Source: Crocinitomicaceae bacterium
GTDB lineage: Bacteria; Bacteroidota; Bacteroidia; Flavobacteriales_D; Crocinitomicaceae
DNA: 64,000 nt
Direction: 5' to 3'
NCBI GenBank assembly: GCA_030830785.1
Contig: JAURMI010000017.1
Span: forward strand, 1 to 64,000
Shown here: positions 26,725 to 35,645 of the stretch, one piece after another
Layout of the letters: each line of letters opens with the position of its first letter
Numbering within the stretch: the stretch's first letter is position 1
Notes under the pieces: model-generated
What the model was told of the DNA's origin: nothing
Database searches by the model: none
What the model saw: only the letters and a program-made list of their open reading frames with translations
Made by a program: the position numbers and the translations under genes

Positions 26725-27686
26725 TAGCGTAAAAGTTTAGGATTATTGTCATTCTTTGTAAGGTATTTCCCTTGTGAAATAACTGAATGGCGGTCAATTT
26801 TTCTTGGACCAATCAGATTCCACTTCTTAGGGTCTTTTTTGTCAAATCTGCAATCATTACAGATCCAAGCCGCTTTATCTTCAAAATTCTCTACTTCCCC
26901 GTAGCTATCTTTTCTTGCTGTTATTCTATAAATTTCATTTCCAAACATCCACACCACAGCCTTTCCACTGCATTTATCACAAGCACATTCAGCCTCATAT
27001 GGCTTTAAAAACCATACTCTAGATTTAAAACGAAAAGTTTTATCTGTGAGGGCTCCAACAGGACAAACATCAATCATATTGCCTGAAAAATCATTTTCAA
27101 TTGCATTTTCAATGTATGTTGAAATTTCTGCGTGTTCTCCTCTATTCAAAACGCCATGCACTCTCTTATCGGTAAGTTGATTGGCAACGGCTACACAGCG
27201 ATAACACAATATGCAACGATTCATGTGCAATTTAATTTTGTTGCCAATATCAATAGCTTTGAAAGTCCGTCGATTTTCGCGATATCTTGTTTGTGCCGAT
27301 CCATGTTCATAACCAAGGTCCTGCAAATGACATTCTCCTGCCTGATCGCATACCGGGCAGTCCAATGGGTGATTTACTAATAAAAATTCAACAACGCCAC
27401 CTCGGTTTTTCTGGACTTTTTCAGAAGTTTTGTTTTTAACAATCATTCCATCCATTACGGTTGTAGAACAAGAGGCCACCAATTTTGGCATTGGGCGTGG
27501 ATCTGCACTTGAACCGGCAGCTACCTCGACCAAACATGTTCGGCATTTGCCTCCAGTACCAGGAAGTTTGCTGTAATAGCACATTGCTGGAGGTACAATT
27601 TCACCGCCAACCTGTCTTGCAGCATTTAGAATAGTTGTACCCTGAGCAACTTCTATTTCAACGTCGTCTATTGTTACTTTTATCAT
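26724..27686 (-). CDS. nuoG: NADH-quinone oxidoreductase subunit G, short form
   Basis: 320 residues. N-terminal 2Fe-2S ferredoxin domain (CYYSKLPGTGGKCRTCLVEV), then the His/Cys cluster region (NHPLDCPVCDQAGECHLQD) and a 4Fe-4S region (CILCYRCVAV, DVCPVGALTDK). The large molybdopterin-oxidoreductase-like domain of the roughly 900-residue E. coli NuoG is absent, but a 4-Cys segment (CACDKCSG, CNDCRFD) remains. This short form is usual in Flavobacteriales, so it is not a truncation. The ATG at 27686, not the TTG at 27701, is taken as the start. Confidence 0.93.
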   Translation of the reverse strand: MIKVTIDDVEIEVAQGTTILNAARQVGGEIVPPAMCYYSKLPGTGGKCRTCLVEVAAGSSADPRPMPKLVASCSTTVMDGMIVKNKTSEKVQKNRGGVVEFLLVNHPLDCPVCDQAGECHLQDLGYEHGSAQTRYRENRRTFKAIDIGNKIKLHMNRCILCYRCVAVANQLTDKRVHGVLNRGEHAEISTYIENAIENDFSGNMIDVCPVGALTDKTFRFKSRVWFLKPYEAECACDKCSGKAVVWMFGNEIYRITARKDSYGEVENFEDKAAWICNDCRFDKKDPKKWNLIGPRKIDRHSVISQGKYLTKNDNNPKLLR

Positions 27687-27690
27687 TGTA

Positions 27691-29031
27691 CTAAACTTCA
27701 AGCTTCGCTTTGATTAAACCATAATTTCTTTTCAGCGCTTCATTTGGAGACTGAACATGCCATTCAAATTCATCGCGAAAATGACGTATTGCCGCGGCAA
27801 CAGGCCATGCTGCGGCGTCACCAAGCGGACAAATGGTATTGCCTTCAATTTTCTTATTAATGTCTTCAAGTAGGCTTATATCTTCTAAGGTGCCATTCCC
27901 ATGTTCCAATCGATAAAGTACTTTTTCCATCCAACCAGTACCTTCACGGCAAGGTGAACATTGACCACATGACTCATGGGCATAAAAGCGAGCAAAATTC
28001 CAAGTATTCCGCACAATACACTGGTCTTCGTCAAAGACAATAAAACCCCCTGACCCTAACATTGAACCAGATTCAAAACCTCCCTCAGAAAGACTTTCAT
28101 AGGTCATGAGTCGATCATTACCTGCGGCTGTTTTAGTCACAAGGTAATGGGGTAGAATCGGCACTGAAGAGCCGCCAGGAACACAGGCTTTCAATTTCTT
28201 GCCATTGGCAATTCCACGGCAATAGTCATCACCATAAATAAATTCCTCAACGGTTAAACCTAATTCAATTTCATATACACCGGGTCTAACTAAATTTCCA
28301 CTTGCCGAAATTAGCTTGGTTCCTGTAGAACGCTCAATGCCTATCGAGGCGTAGGATTCACCACCATGATTTACAATAGGAACGACTGCGGCAATAGACT
28401 CGACATTATTGACAACAGTAGGGTTGCCCCATAATCCTTTTACAGCCGGAAATGGTGGTTTCATACGAGGATTTCCTCGTTTACCTTCCAAAGATTCCAA
28501 AAGCGCTGTTTCTTCACCACAAATATATGCTCCTCCACCTGGTGTAACAATTAAATCGAGGTCATAGCCAGAACCAAGGATATTTTTACCAAGCATCCCA
28601 TTTTTGTAGGCCTCAGCAATTGCCTTTTCCAAAATTCTTAGGATATACATGAATTCGCCTCGAATATAAATGTAGGAACTTCGAGCCCCTAAAGCATAAC
28701 TAGAAGTTATCATGCCTTCAATGAGCAAATGAGGGAGTTTTTCCATCAAATATCGGTCTTTGAAGGTACCGGGTTCAGATTCATCTGCATTGCAAACCAA
28801 GTGGCGTTCCACACCCTCTGGTTTGGCTAAAAATGACCACTTCATACCAGTTGGGAACCCAGCACCGCCACGTCCACGCAATCCAGACTTTTTAACTTCC
28901 TCAACAACATCTTCTGGACTCATTGTTTTGAGCGCTTTCTCAACGGAAGCATAACCACCATGTTTACGGTAAATATCGAAAGAGGCAATTCCTTCAACTT
29001 CGGCGTGTTCTATAAGTAGTTTTCGTGCCAT
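27691..29031 (-). CDS. nuoF: NADH-quinone oxidoreductase subunit F (FMN, 4Fe-4S)
   Basis: 446-residue NADH-binding subunit carrying FMN and cluster N3. NADH/FMN motifs: GRGGAGFPTGMKW, CNADESEPGTFKDRYLM, GAYICGEETALLESLEG. Cluster Cys are in ESCGQCSPCREGT with a further Cys in NTICPLGD. It starts 5 bp upstream of the nuoE stop side (nuoE ends at 29037) and ends 4 bp before nuoG. Confidence 0.96.
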   Translation of the reverse strand: MARKLLIEHAEVEGIASFDIYRKHGGYASVEKALKTMSPEDVVEEVKKSGLRGRGGAGFPTGMKWSFLAKPEGVERHLVCNADESEPGTFKDRYLMEKLPHLLIEGMITSSYALGARSSYIYIRGEFMYILRILEKAIAEAYKNGMLGKNILGSGYDLDLIVTPGGGAYICGEETALLESLEGKRGNPRMKPPFPAVKGLWGNPTVVNNVESIAAVVPIVNHGGESYASIGIERSTGTKLISASGNLVRPGVYEIELGLTVEEFIYGDDYCRGIANGKKLKACVPGGSSVPILPHYLVTKTAAGNDRLMTYESLSEGGFESGSMLGSGGFIVFDEDQCIVRNTWNFARFYAHESCGQCSPCREGTGWMEKVLYRLEHGNGTLEDISLLEDINKKIEGNTICPLGDAAAWPVAAAIRHFRDEFEWHVQSPNEALKRNYGLIKAKLEV

Positions 29032-29036
29032 TTATA

Positions 29037-29561
29037 TTATTTTGATGCCTCGCGCATGGCGTCCAGCATTTCATTCACTTTTTCTTTTGTAAGTCTTTCG
29101 TAAAATTGGTATTTGCACATAAGCATTGGTCCGTAACCGCATGCTCCTAAACATTCGACTGTTTTTAAGGTAAACATTCCGTCCTTTGTGGTTTCACCCA
29201 CTTTTATTTCGAGTTTTTCCTCAATGTAATCAATTAGATCATCGGAGCCGACCAATTGACAAGGGCCTGTTCTGCAAACTTCCAAAACATTTTTTCCTAC
29301 AGCATTGAGATGAAACATTGTATAAAAGGTTGCAACCTCATAAACCTCAATAGGCTGAATATCTAAAATCAATGCCACGCGATTCATCGCGCCAACACTT
29401 ACCCATCCAAGTTCATCTTGTACTAAGTGCAGTATGCTTAAAATGGCACTCTTTTGTTTTCCTTTTGGAAAAAGATCCATGACGCGCTGAATTTCAGTCA
29501 TGGTGTGGCTGCTCAATTCAATGGGCGCCTCGTTAACTGCTTGTGGGAAATCAATTTTCAT
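29037..29561 (-). CDS. nuoE: NADH-quinone oxidoreductase subunit E (2Fe-2S)
   Basis: 174-residue thioredoxin-like subunit with cluster N1a. The four ligand Cys lie in CRTGPCQLVG and CLGACGYGPML. An N-terminal helical bundle (about 20-75) is normal for the family. The start is 1 bp after the nuoD stop. Confidence 0.95.
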   Translation of the reverse strand: MKIDFPQAVNEAPIELSSHTMTEIQRVMDLFPKGKQKSAILSILHLVQDELGWVSVGAMNRVALILDIQPIEVYEVATFYTMFHLNAVGKNVLEVCRTGPCQLVGSDDLIDYIEEKLEIKVGETTKDGMFTLKTVECLGACGYGPMLMCKYQFYERLTKEKVNEMLDAMREASK

Positions 29562-29562
29562 A

Positions 29563-30768
29563 TTAGGCGTCTAATTCTCCGGCAATTACATTAATACTAC
29601 TTAAGGTCAAGACAGCATCTGAAATGGGCATGCCTTTTATCATTTCTGGATATGCTTGATAATATATGAAACATGGGCGTCTAAACTGCAATCGATATGG
29701 GGTGCGTCCGCCGTCTGAAATAAGGTAATATCCTAGCTCACCATTTCCTCCTTCTACAGCATGGTATACTTCACCGACAGGCAGATCAGTTTCTCCCATC
29801 ACAATTTTAAAATGGTATATAAGGGCCTCCATGTTGTTGTAAACATCCGCTTTGGCAGGGAGATAAAAATCCGGTAGGTCAGCTTTGTAATCTCCTTCCG
29901 GAAGGTTATTATATGCTTGTTCAATAATTCGTAGGCTTTGACGTATTTCTTCTTGCCTTACCATGAAGCGATCATAGGTGTCCCCATTAACTCCAACGGG
30001 AATAATAAAATCGAAATCCTCATAAGATGAATAGGGATTCATTACACGAACATCATAATCCACGCCGGCTGCCCTTAAATTTGGGCCCGAAAAGGAATAA
30101 TTTAGCGCTCGGTCAGCAGAAATAGGACCAGCACCTTTTGTTCGGTCCATAAAAATACGATTGCGCGCTAATAGACTATCAAATTCTTCAAATGCTTTAG
30201 GGAATGTTGATAGAAATGATTTTAATTTTTTGTGAAAGACTTCATTGAAATCTCTTTCGAAACCACCAATTCTACCCAAATTGGTCGTAAGGCGTGCACC
30301 GCTCAGTTCTTCGTAAAGTTCGTATATTTTTTCGCGTTCAGAAAAAGGATAGAAAAACGAAGTAAGGGCTCCAGCATCGACACCAATAACAGAATTACAA
30401 ATGAGATGATCTGCGATTCGTGCCAATTCCATAATAATTACACGCATATACTGAACGCGTTTGGGAACCTCCACACCTATAAGTTTTTCGACAGTCATTT
30501 CCCAACCTATGTTATTAATAGGAGAGGAGCAGTAATTGAGCCGGTCTGTAATTGGTGTGATCTGATTGTATGGTCGGCGTTCGGCCAATTTTTCAAATGC
30601 GCGATGAATATATCCAACTGTTTGCTCAGAGGATATTATTTTTTCGCCATCAACTTTTAAAATATTTTGAAATATACCATGCGTTGATGGGTGGGTAGGG
30701 CCAAAATTAATGGTAGCTATATTTGCCGGATCTGGGCTAAAAATTATATCCTTATTCTCTTGGCTCAT
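29563..30768 (-). CDS. nuoD: NADH-quinone oxidoreductase subunit D
   Basis: 401-residue 49-kDa subunit of complex I, part of the quinone site. Motifs: NFGPTHPSTHG, GYIHRAFEKLAERRPYNQI, and the C-terminal SDGGRTPYRLQFRRP and LSSINVIAGELD. NuoC and NuoD are separate genes here, unlike the E. coli fusion. The start overlaps the nuoC TGA (ATGA). Confidence 0.96.
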   Translation of the reverse strand: MSQENKDIIFSPDPANIATINFGPTHPSTHGIFQNILKVDGEKIISSEQTVGYIHRAFEKLAERRPYNQITPITDRLNYCSSPINNIGWEMTVEKLIGVEVPKRVQYMRVIIMELARIADHLICNSVIGVDAGALTSFFYPFSEREKIYELYEELSGARLTTNLGRIGGFERDFNEVFHKKLKSFLSTFPKAFEEFDSLLARNRIFMDRTKGAGPISADRALNYSFSGPNLRAAGVDYDVRVMNPYSSYEDFDFIIPVGVNGDTYDRFMVRQEEIRQSLRIIEQAYNNLPEGDYKADLPDFYLPAKADVYNNMEALIYHFKIVMGETDLPVGEVYHAVEGGNGELGYYLISDGGRTPYRLQFRRPCFIYYQAYPEMIKGMPISDAVLTLSSINVIAGELDA

Positions 30769-31286
30769 TGTTCGGTATTATTGCGTCCAAAAAATCTATC
30801 GTCTTTATCTTCCCTTGTGGCATCTTCCAAAACATATTCTTTTCGCATCGGAAAATAGTCCATATCATCCATATTGAGAATTCTCCTTAAGTCTGGGTGA
30901 TTGTCAAATATAATTCCAAAGAAATCATAGGTTTCTCTTTCCATCCAATTTGCACCAGCAAATAAATCCGTTATGGAATGGATGTGTAAGTTATCTTTTG
31001 GTAAATATCCTTTGAGTCGTAGTCTTATATTGTTTTTCCAAGAATGAAGTTGGTAAACTACTGCAAATTCTCGCCCTTCAGACTCAGGGTAATGAACGGC
31101 TGCAATGTTTGTTAAGTAATTAACACTCAGTTCTTGATGTTGTTGAAGCCAAGCAATGGCATCGTGAATTTTGGACGGCGTTAATTCGATATTGAGTATG
31201 TCAAAGGCCTCGTCATGAGCAAGCACATCTTTACCAAGGTGCTCTTCAATAGCATTGAGATAATCTTGATTATTTTTCTTGCCCAT
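30765..31286 (-). CDS. nuoC: NADH-quinone oxidoreductase subunit C
   Basis: 173-residue 30-kDa subunit. The C-terminal signature is [20 protein letters not shown] followed by RRILNMDD. Start chosen at the ATG at 31286 (MGKKNNQ) rather than the TTG at 31298; either way it overlaps the nuoB 3' end (17 bp with the ATG). Ends with ATGA into nuoD. Confidence 0.95.
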   Translation of the reverse strand: MGKKNNQDYLNAIEEHLGKDVLAHDEAFDILNIELTPSKIHDAIAWLQQHQELSVNYLTNIAAVHYPESEGREFAVVYQLHSWKNNIRLRLKGYLPKDNLHIHSITDLFAGANWMERETYDFFGIIFDNHPDLRRILNMDDMDYFPMRKEYVLEDATREDKDDRFFGRNNTEQ

Positions 31287-31824
31287 TTTCAATTTCAATT
31301 TGATAGGATTCTAATAAATGCTTGTACTCATTAGAATAACGGCGTCTGTTCGACTCTTTTTTTACTAATTCATGAATATTCATAACTCCCTCAATAATTT
31401 GTTCTGGTCGGGGAGGGCAACCCGGTACATATACATCAACGGGAATTATGCGGTCAATTCCTTGTAATACTGAGTAGGTATCAAAAATACCACCAGATGA
31501 TGCACATGCACCAACTGAGAGGACCCATTTAGGTTCAGCCATTTGCTCGTAAACTTTTTTAAGAACCGGACCCAATTTTTTAGAGATGGTACCTGCCACA
31601 ATCAGAAGGTCGGCTTGCCTTGGTGTAAAAGACATACGCTCCATGCCAAAACGCGAAAGGTCATAGGCACTACCCATAGTTGCCATAAATTCGATGCCAC
31701 AACAAGAAGTCGCAAAAGGTAATGGCCAAACTGAATTGGCCCTGGCAAGTGCGATGGCTTTATCGAGTCTGGTTAATTGATAACCTTCACCGTTGATTGT
31801 TTCAAGATCTTCTATTTTTCCCAT
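31270..31824 (-). CDS. nuoB: NADH-quinone oxidoreductase subunit B (4Fe-4S N2)
   Basis: 184-residue subunit that carries the terminal cluster N2 next to quinone. Ligand Cys: the tandem pair in [11 protein letters not shown], one in [10 protein letters not shown], one in [12 protein letters not shown]. It overlaps nuoA by 13 bp and nuoC by 17 bp, indicating tight packing. Confidence 0.96.
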   Translation of the reverse strand: MGKIEDLETINGEGYQLTRLDKAIALARANSVWPLPFATSCCGIEFMATMGSAYDLSRFGMERMSFTPRQADLLIVAGTISKKLGPVLKKVYEQMAEPKWVLSVGACASSGGIFDTYSVLQGIDRIIPVDVYVPGCPPRPEQIIEGVMNIHELVKKESNRRRYSNEYKHLLESYQIEIENGQEK

Positions 31825-32183
31825 TCTAGTGCTCCCTTTTTATAGATGTAATAAAAACCTGTCAAGAAAAAACCTACAAACATAATGACCGCTAAAAGCC
31901 CTTCTAATTTTAATTCGTAAAAGTTAACGGCATAAGGATAAAAGAAAATTACTTCAACGTCGAATAAAACAAATAATATGGCGGTCATAAAATAGCGAAT
32001 TGAAACAGGGAAACGGGCATTCCCCTGCGCTTCAATGCCACATTCAAAATTTTCATCCTTCCTTGCCGAACTTATTCGAGGTGTAAGTCGATGTGTTACA
32101 AACAATGTAAAGATGACAAAACCTGCTGCTACGCCAATTTGCATCAAAAGGGGAAGGTAGTTTGCACTTGTGGTAGAATCCAT
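31812..32183 (-). CDS. nuoA: NADH-quinone oxidoreductase subunit A
   Basis: 123-residue, three-helix membrane subunit and first gene of the nuo operon. The segment [20 protein letters not shown] with the conserved Glu/Cys loop, followed by [12 protein letters not shown], is diagnostic. Its ATG lies 29 bp downstream of a TATGTTTG element. Confidence 0.95.
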   Translation of the reverse strand: MDSTTSANYLPLLMQIGVAAGFVIFTLFVTHRLTPRISSARKDENFECGIEAQGNARFPVSIRYFMTAILFVLFDVEVIFFYPYAVNFYELKLEGLLAVIMFVGFFLTGFYYIYKKGALEWEK

Positions 32184-32211
32184 TCTAGTTTATTAGTATA
32201 ACATTAGAAAT

Positions 32212-32267
32212 CAAACATAGTTTGTTTTGCGCCACAAATTTACCTTTTTAGTTTCTTACATAGGCAA
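32212..32267 (-). promoter_or_regulatory. Promoter region of the nuo operon
   Basis: On the minus strand two perfect TAnnTTTG elements precede nuoA. TAAATTTG (32235-32242) has TTG at 32265-32267 with 22-bp spacing. TATGTTTG (32212-32219) has TTG at 32235-32237 with 15-bp spacing. The first fits Bacteroidota spacing better. Tandem promoters are possible. Confidence 0.55.
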
Positions 32268-32270
32268 AAA

Positions 32271-32294
32271 AAGCCGAGAAAAAATTCCCGGCTT
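32271..32294 (-). terminator. Intrinsic terminator of the 32318-33157 gene
   Basis: Hairpin AAGCCG / CGGCTT extended by GAA/TTC after one mismatch, with a T-run on the minus strand. It lies 23 bp past the stop, between that gene and the nuo promoter. Confidence 0.8.
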
Positions 32295-32317
32295 AAAAAA
32301 ATATTAGGCAATAAAAC

Positions 32318-33157
32318 CTAGTTTATTTTGAATCTCAGCCCTACGTTTGAAAAATTGCCTGCCGCAAAGGTTGAACCTAAACTTGCAATTTGGTTTACAT
32401 TAAAACCTGGCCTTAATTCCATAAATAGGTGCACAGGTTTCCAAAAATCCCGGTTTTTTCCAACCTGAAAATCGATACCCAGAGGTGCATAAACGCCAAA
32501 ACCGAATCCACCCTTATTTTCAAAGCTTTCTTTCTGATAGCTACCTTCAGGATAATAATCGTAATAACCATAATTATACATATCACCCCAAGGAGAAACA
32601 TGCTGTGAAACCTCCGTTTTTCCATTATAGCTTAGTCCAAAGTTGGCGCCAATTCCACCAAAGAAACTCCACCTTTGGCTTGCATTAAATCGAAATATAA
32701 GCGCAGCATCAACTCTTACTTGCTTTTGACTGTAATAGGCATAATAACTATGTGTGCTAAAAGAGTCAATAAAGAATTGCTCCCCAGTTTGAGAACTCGT
32801 AAGCGTGTCATAGGGAAAAGATTCTGTGTATGACCCGCTGGTTTGCATTAAATTTGGCTGATTGGCATGCATCAAGCCAATCCGCAATGTAGTTTTCGGG
32901 AATTTTTCAAGTTTCAATCCAACACTAAAGTTATGTGATTGCCCTGGAAAATTAAATTCGTACATGGGCCAATTTTCATACAAACTTAGATCTTGATTTA
33001 GAATTGTTGAGTTCGGTGCCAATGTCTGGAATTCAGCCAAAGAACCACTCGAATGGCCAAAGAAAGCTCCTGACTGTAAATAAATTTCTTGGATTTTAAC
33101 TTGTGCATTTGCTCCAGAAAAGGCTCCGATTAGCAGCCCAAAAATCATTTTTTTCAT
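32318..33157 (-). CDS. Outer-membrane beta-barrel-type protein
   Basis: 279 residues with a signal peptide (about 1-18, ending GANAQ) and alternating hydrophobic/polar strands in the rest (KTTLRIGLMH, RVDAALIFRFN, WSFFGGIGANFGLSYNG, FGFGVYAPLGIDFQVG, HLFMELRPGFN), ending SNVGLRFKIN. This is the pattern of Bacteroidota porin-like or PorT-like barrels. A Tyr-rich stretch (YNYGYYDYYPEGSY) forms one loop. Function unknown. The gene lies between its terminator and the M1 peptidase gene, 34 bp past the latter. Confidence 0.65.
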   Translation of the reverse strand: MKKMIFGLLIGAFSGANAQVKIQEIYLQSGAFFGHSSGSLAEFQTLAPNSTILNQDLSLYENWPMYEFNFPGQSHNFSVGLKLEKFPKTTLRIGLMHANQPNLMQTSGSYTESFPYDTLTSSQTGEQFFIDSFSTHSYYAYYSQKQVRVDAALIFRFNASQRWSFFGGIGANFGLSYNGKTEVSQHVSPWGDMYNYGYYDYYPEGSYQKESFENKGGFGFGVYAPLGIDFQVGKNRDFWKPVHLFMELRPGFNVNQIASLGSTFAAGNFSNVGLRFKIN

Positions 33158-33191
33158 AGGTCAAAATTTTGTTTTATTAACTACGTTTCCC

Positions 33192-35153
33192 TTATTTTAT
33201 TTTTACAAGCTTTGGCAATTTATTGCCCGTTGTATCGCTGAACCAAAATATATAGGATCCATCCTTTAGAGAATGCACATCAATTTTTTGCCCAGGCCAA
33301 AGATGTCCTTTTTCCACACACAGACCACTGGCAGAATATATGGCATAATCATAATCTAAAATTTGATCTTGTATTTCAATAAAATCATTGGTTGGGTTCG
33401 GGAATAGATTAATTGCATATTGGGTTGATGTAATATTTTGTTCATACGAAAGGGTTGGGTCCATACTGATGCCTGCCGTGCCATTTACTATCCAATTTCC
33501 TGGGTCTATTGTAATATTTCCATTGAATGTTCCCAAATTATTCAAATAAAAGAAGTCTTGATTGCTCGAAATAGCAAATCTCACGATGGTATCTGCTTGT
33601 CCTTGTCGCGATATGCGCAAGCTAATAGGATTTGTGAATGTTGGTGTAATATTGGATTGAGAAGCTGTATGTGAAATCTTTAAATAAAGATCAGTGCCGA
33701 CTTGATTGTATTGCACTTGATAGGTTGGAAATCCTTCTCCAAAATACCACTGTTCAAAAAAAGCATCGAGATCAACATTACAAAAATTTGCTATATGGTT
33801 TTTAAAATCTAGGCCAGTTGCGCTGCTATCGGCAAAGGTGATTTGAAAATCTTTCAAGGCCCCAAAAAACAATGCATCGTTGTCAATCAAATAACGAATG
33901 GAGTGAATTATAGCTGATCCTTTATCATAGGTGAGTCGACCGTTAAATATTCTGGCCTCGTTTAGTGAATCCAGCACCCAAACACAACCACCTGGCTGGC
34001 TCATAACATTTTGATGTACCTGGTTCATGTGTCCGGATTGTTGCCCGTTATACAAATTTGCCAACATTAGATATTCACCGTAAGAGGCAAATCCTTCATT
34101 TAGCCAAATATCACACCAAGAGGCACAAGTTACATTGTCACCCCACCACTGGTGTGCCAATTCATGTGCAGTTAATGTTTTTTCGAAGAAACCTTGGGTG
34201 GTCATCGTTTGGTGTTCCATTCCACCTCCAATCGGTGCCATACAATGGCCATACTTTTCATCGGCAAAAGGGTAGGGTCCAAATTGGGTGGCAAAGAGCT
34301 CGATAAAATCAACAGTTTCATTTATATCGTCTAAAAAGTAGGGTAAGGTTTGTGGATTGTCGTAGATGTAATTTTGAATCAATACTGGATTTGGGCTACC
34401 TACAGGGTTGGCATAAATGCTATAATCTACATATTTAGCCACAGCAACTGAAATTAAATAATAGTCAATGGGGTGCCTATGTTTCCAATTATATCGGGTA
34501 TATCCATTCCCTAATGGGGTAATCGATTCCAAAATACCGTTTGATCCGGCTTTACAGGTGTCAGGAACTGTAATAGCTACTGCACAAGAGTCTGCCTTGT
34601 CTGTGAGGCTTTGCTTGACTGGGAACCATTCATAGGCAGAAAAAGGCTCAGACAATGACCAAACTACTTTATTACCCCATGTAGGAGAACTTCCGGCTGT
34701 AAGTCCACTTCCGCCAAGCGGATTAGTTTGTGCTGTTGGCGGTGTTCCGTTGTAATAAATCTCGATTACAAAATTTGTTTGCGCTTGCGCGTTTACTGGC
34801 ACTTTGACCTTATTGGAAACCCGAGAAAAATTAACAGCAACATTATTTAATTTAATTTGGCTAATCTGTAATGATTCAAAAAGTTCAAATAACGCAGAAT
34901 CTAAGTATTCTTTGGCAGTTGCATGTATGGAAACTGAACCGTTCAAATAGGTAGAAATATTATTCATTTCTAAATTTAAGTCGTAGTAAAAAACATCGTA
35001 CTTTTCAGTTTCGGCAATTTCTGCAACACTCAATGACGCACTTTTAAAATGACTAGGTTTATTTGCCTTTCTCGCCGCACATGTTTGTAATTGCTCTTGC
35101 GAAAATATTACAGCATTAAAAGAAAAGAGGATAAGGAGAATAAAAAGTTTCAT
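33192..35153 (-). CDS. T9SS-exported M1-family metallopeptidase
   Basis: 653 residues from the ATG at 35153, which begins a clear signal peptide (about 1-18); a longer start at 35180 would hide it. M1 features: APIGGGMEHQTM in place of GAMEN, and zinc motif HELAHQWWGD (about 330) with the third ligand Glu in WLNEGFASYG 18 residues on. The C-terminal 70 residues are a T9SS tail (NLFPNPTNDFIEI, DGSYIFWF). Probably a surface or secreted aminopeptidase for peptide scavenging. GGMEH rather than GGMEN suggests altered N-terminal amine recognition. Confidence 0.9.
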   Translation of the reverse strand: MKLFILLILFSFNAVIFSQEQLQTCAARKANKPSHFKSASLSVAEIAETEKYDVFYYDLNLEMNNISTYLNGSVSIHATAKEYLDSALFELFESLQISQIKLNNVAVNFSRVSNKVKVPVNAQAQTNFVIEIYYNGTPPTAQTNPLGGSGLTAGSSPTWGNKVVWSLSEPFSAYEWFPVKQSLTDKADSCAVAITVPDTCKAGSNGILESITPLGNGYTRYNWKHRHPIDYYLISVAVAKYVDYSIYANPVGSPNPVLIQNYIYDNPQTLPYFLDDINETVDFIELFATQFGPYPFADEKYGHCMAPIGGGMEHQTMTTQGFFEKTLTAHELAHQWWGDNVTCASWCDIWLNEGFASYGEYLMLANLYNGQQSGHMNQVHQNVMSQPGGCVWVLDSLNEARIFNGRLTYDKGSAIIHSIRYLIDNDALFFGALKDFQITFADSSATGLDFKNHIANFCNVDLDAFFEQWYFGEGFPTYQVQYNQVGTDLYLKISHTASQSNITPTFTNPISLRISRQGQADTIVRFAISSNQDFFYLNNLGTFNGNITIDPGNWIVNGTAGISMDPTLSYEQNITSTQYAINLFPNPTNDFIEIQDQILDYDYAIYSASGLCVEKGHLWPGQKIDVHSLKDGSYIFWFSDTTGNKLPKLVKIK

Positions 35154-35186
35154 AGTATACCTTTTGGCTAAATTAAGCATTCTATT

Positions 35187-35216
35187 TTGTGTGTGTTTCT
35201 ATTTCACATAACTTTG
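35187..35216 (+). promoter_or_regulatory. Promoter of the metal-efflux operon
   Basis: TTG (35187-35189), 19 bp, TAACTTTG (35209-35216): a full match to the Bacteroidota -33/-7 consensus. The predicted start of transcription falls at or near the ATG at 35221, so the first mRNA may be leaderless. Confidence 0.6.
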
Positions 35217-35220
35217 TGCT

Positions 35221-35607
35221 ATGCGTTTGACTTCTATGGTTTTGGCCGTATATTTTGGGTTGCTCTCTTTGGCTCCTGATTGGCAGGGCCTTGAATTTTT
35301 TAAAGTAAAAGCGCTATTGGTTCATTATTCAGAATTCCAAAACGAAACTAAGGATAGCAGTTTTTGGTCTTTTGTTCAAGAGCACTACATTGCGCAGTCC
35401 AATGACAATAAGCACGAGCACAACCAGCTTCCTTTTAAATCTACAGGTTCTACTGCTCAAATTACCCTTTTTATGCCACTTAGTTTTACAAGTGCTATAG
35501 TTCAAAATTTAAAAGCATCAAATGCAAAGCAGTCCATACATTCAGCACCACTAGCTGTGATGATAAATGATTATTTTGAATGTTGGCATCCACCTCAATT
35601 AGTGTGA
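35221..35607 (+). CDS. Small exported protein at head of CzcA operon
   Basis: 128 residues with an N-terminal hydrophobic segment (about 5-20). The remainder is polar and His-rich (NDNKHEHNQLPFK) and ends YFECWHPPQLV. Small proteins of this design, with HEHxxLPFK and a C-terminal FExxWxPP pattern, are often found directly before CzcA-CzcC genes in Bacteroidota; no function is assigned. His and Cys could bind the exported metal, which is inference. 38 bp before the pump gene. Confidence 0.7.
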   Translation: MRLTSMVLAVYFGLLSLAPDWQGLEFFKVKALLVHYSEFQNETKDSSFWSFVQEHYIAQSNDNKHEHNQLPFKSTGSTAQITLFMPLSFTSAIVQNLKASNAKQSIHSAPLAVMINDYFECWHPPQLV

Positions 35608-35645
35608 CTTATCTATTTTAAGTTGAATCACTAATTGAATTAAAT

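Noticed and set aside
26724-27686. nuoG as a truncated pseudogene
   Set aside because: The short form with intact cluster motifs is normal in Flavobacteriales; flanking genes are tightly packed and intact.
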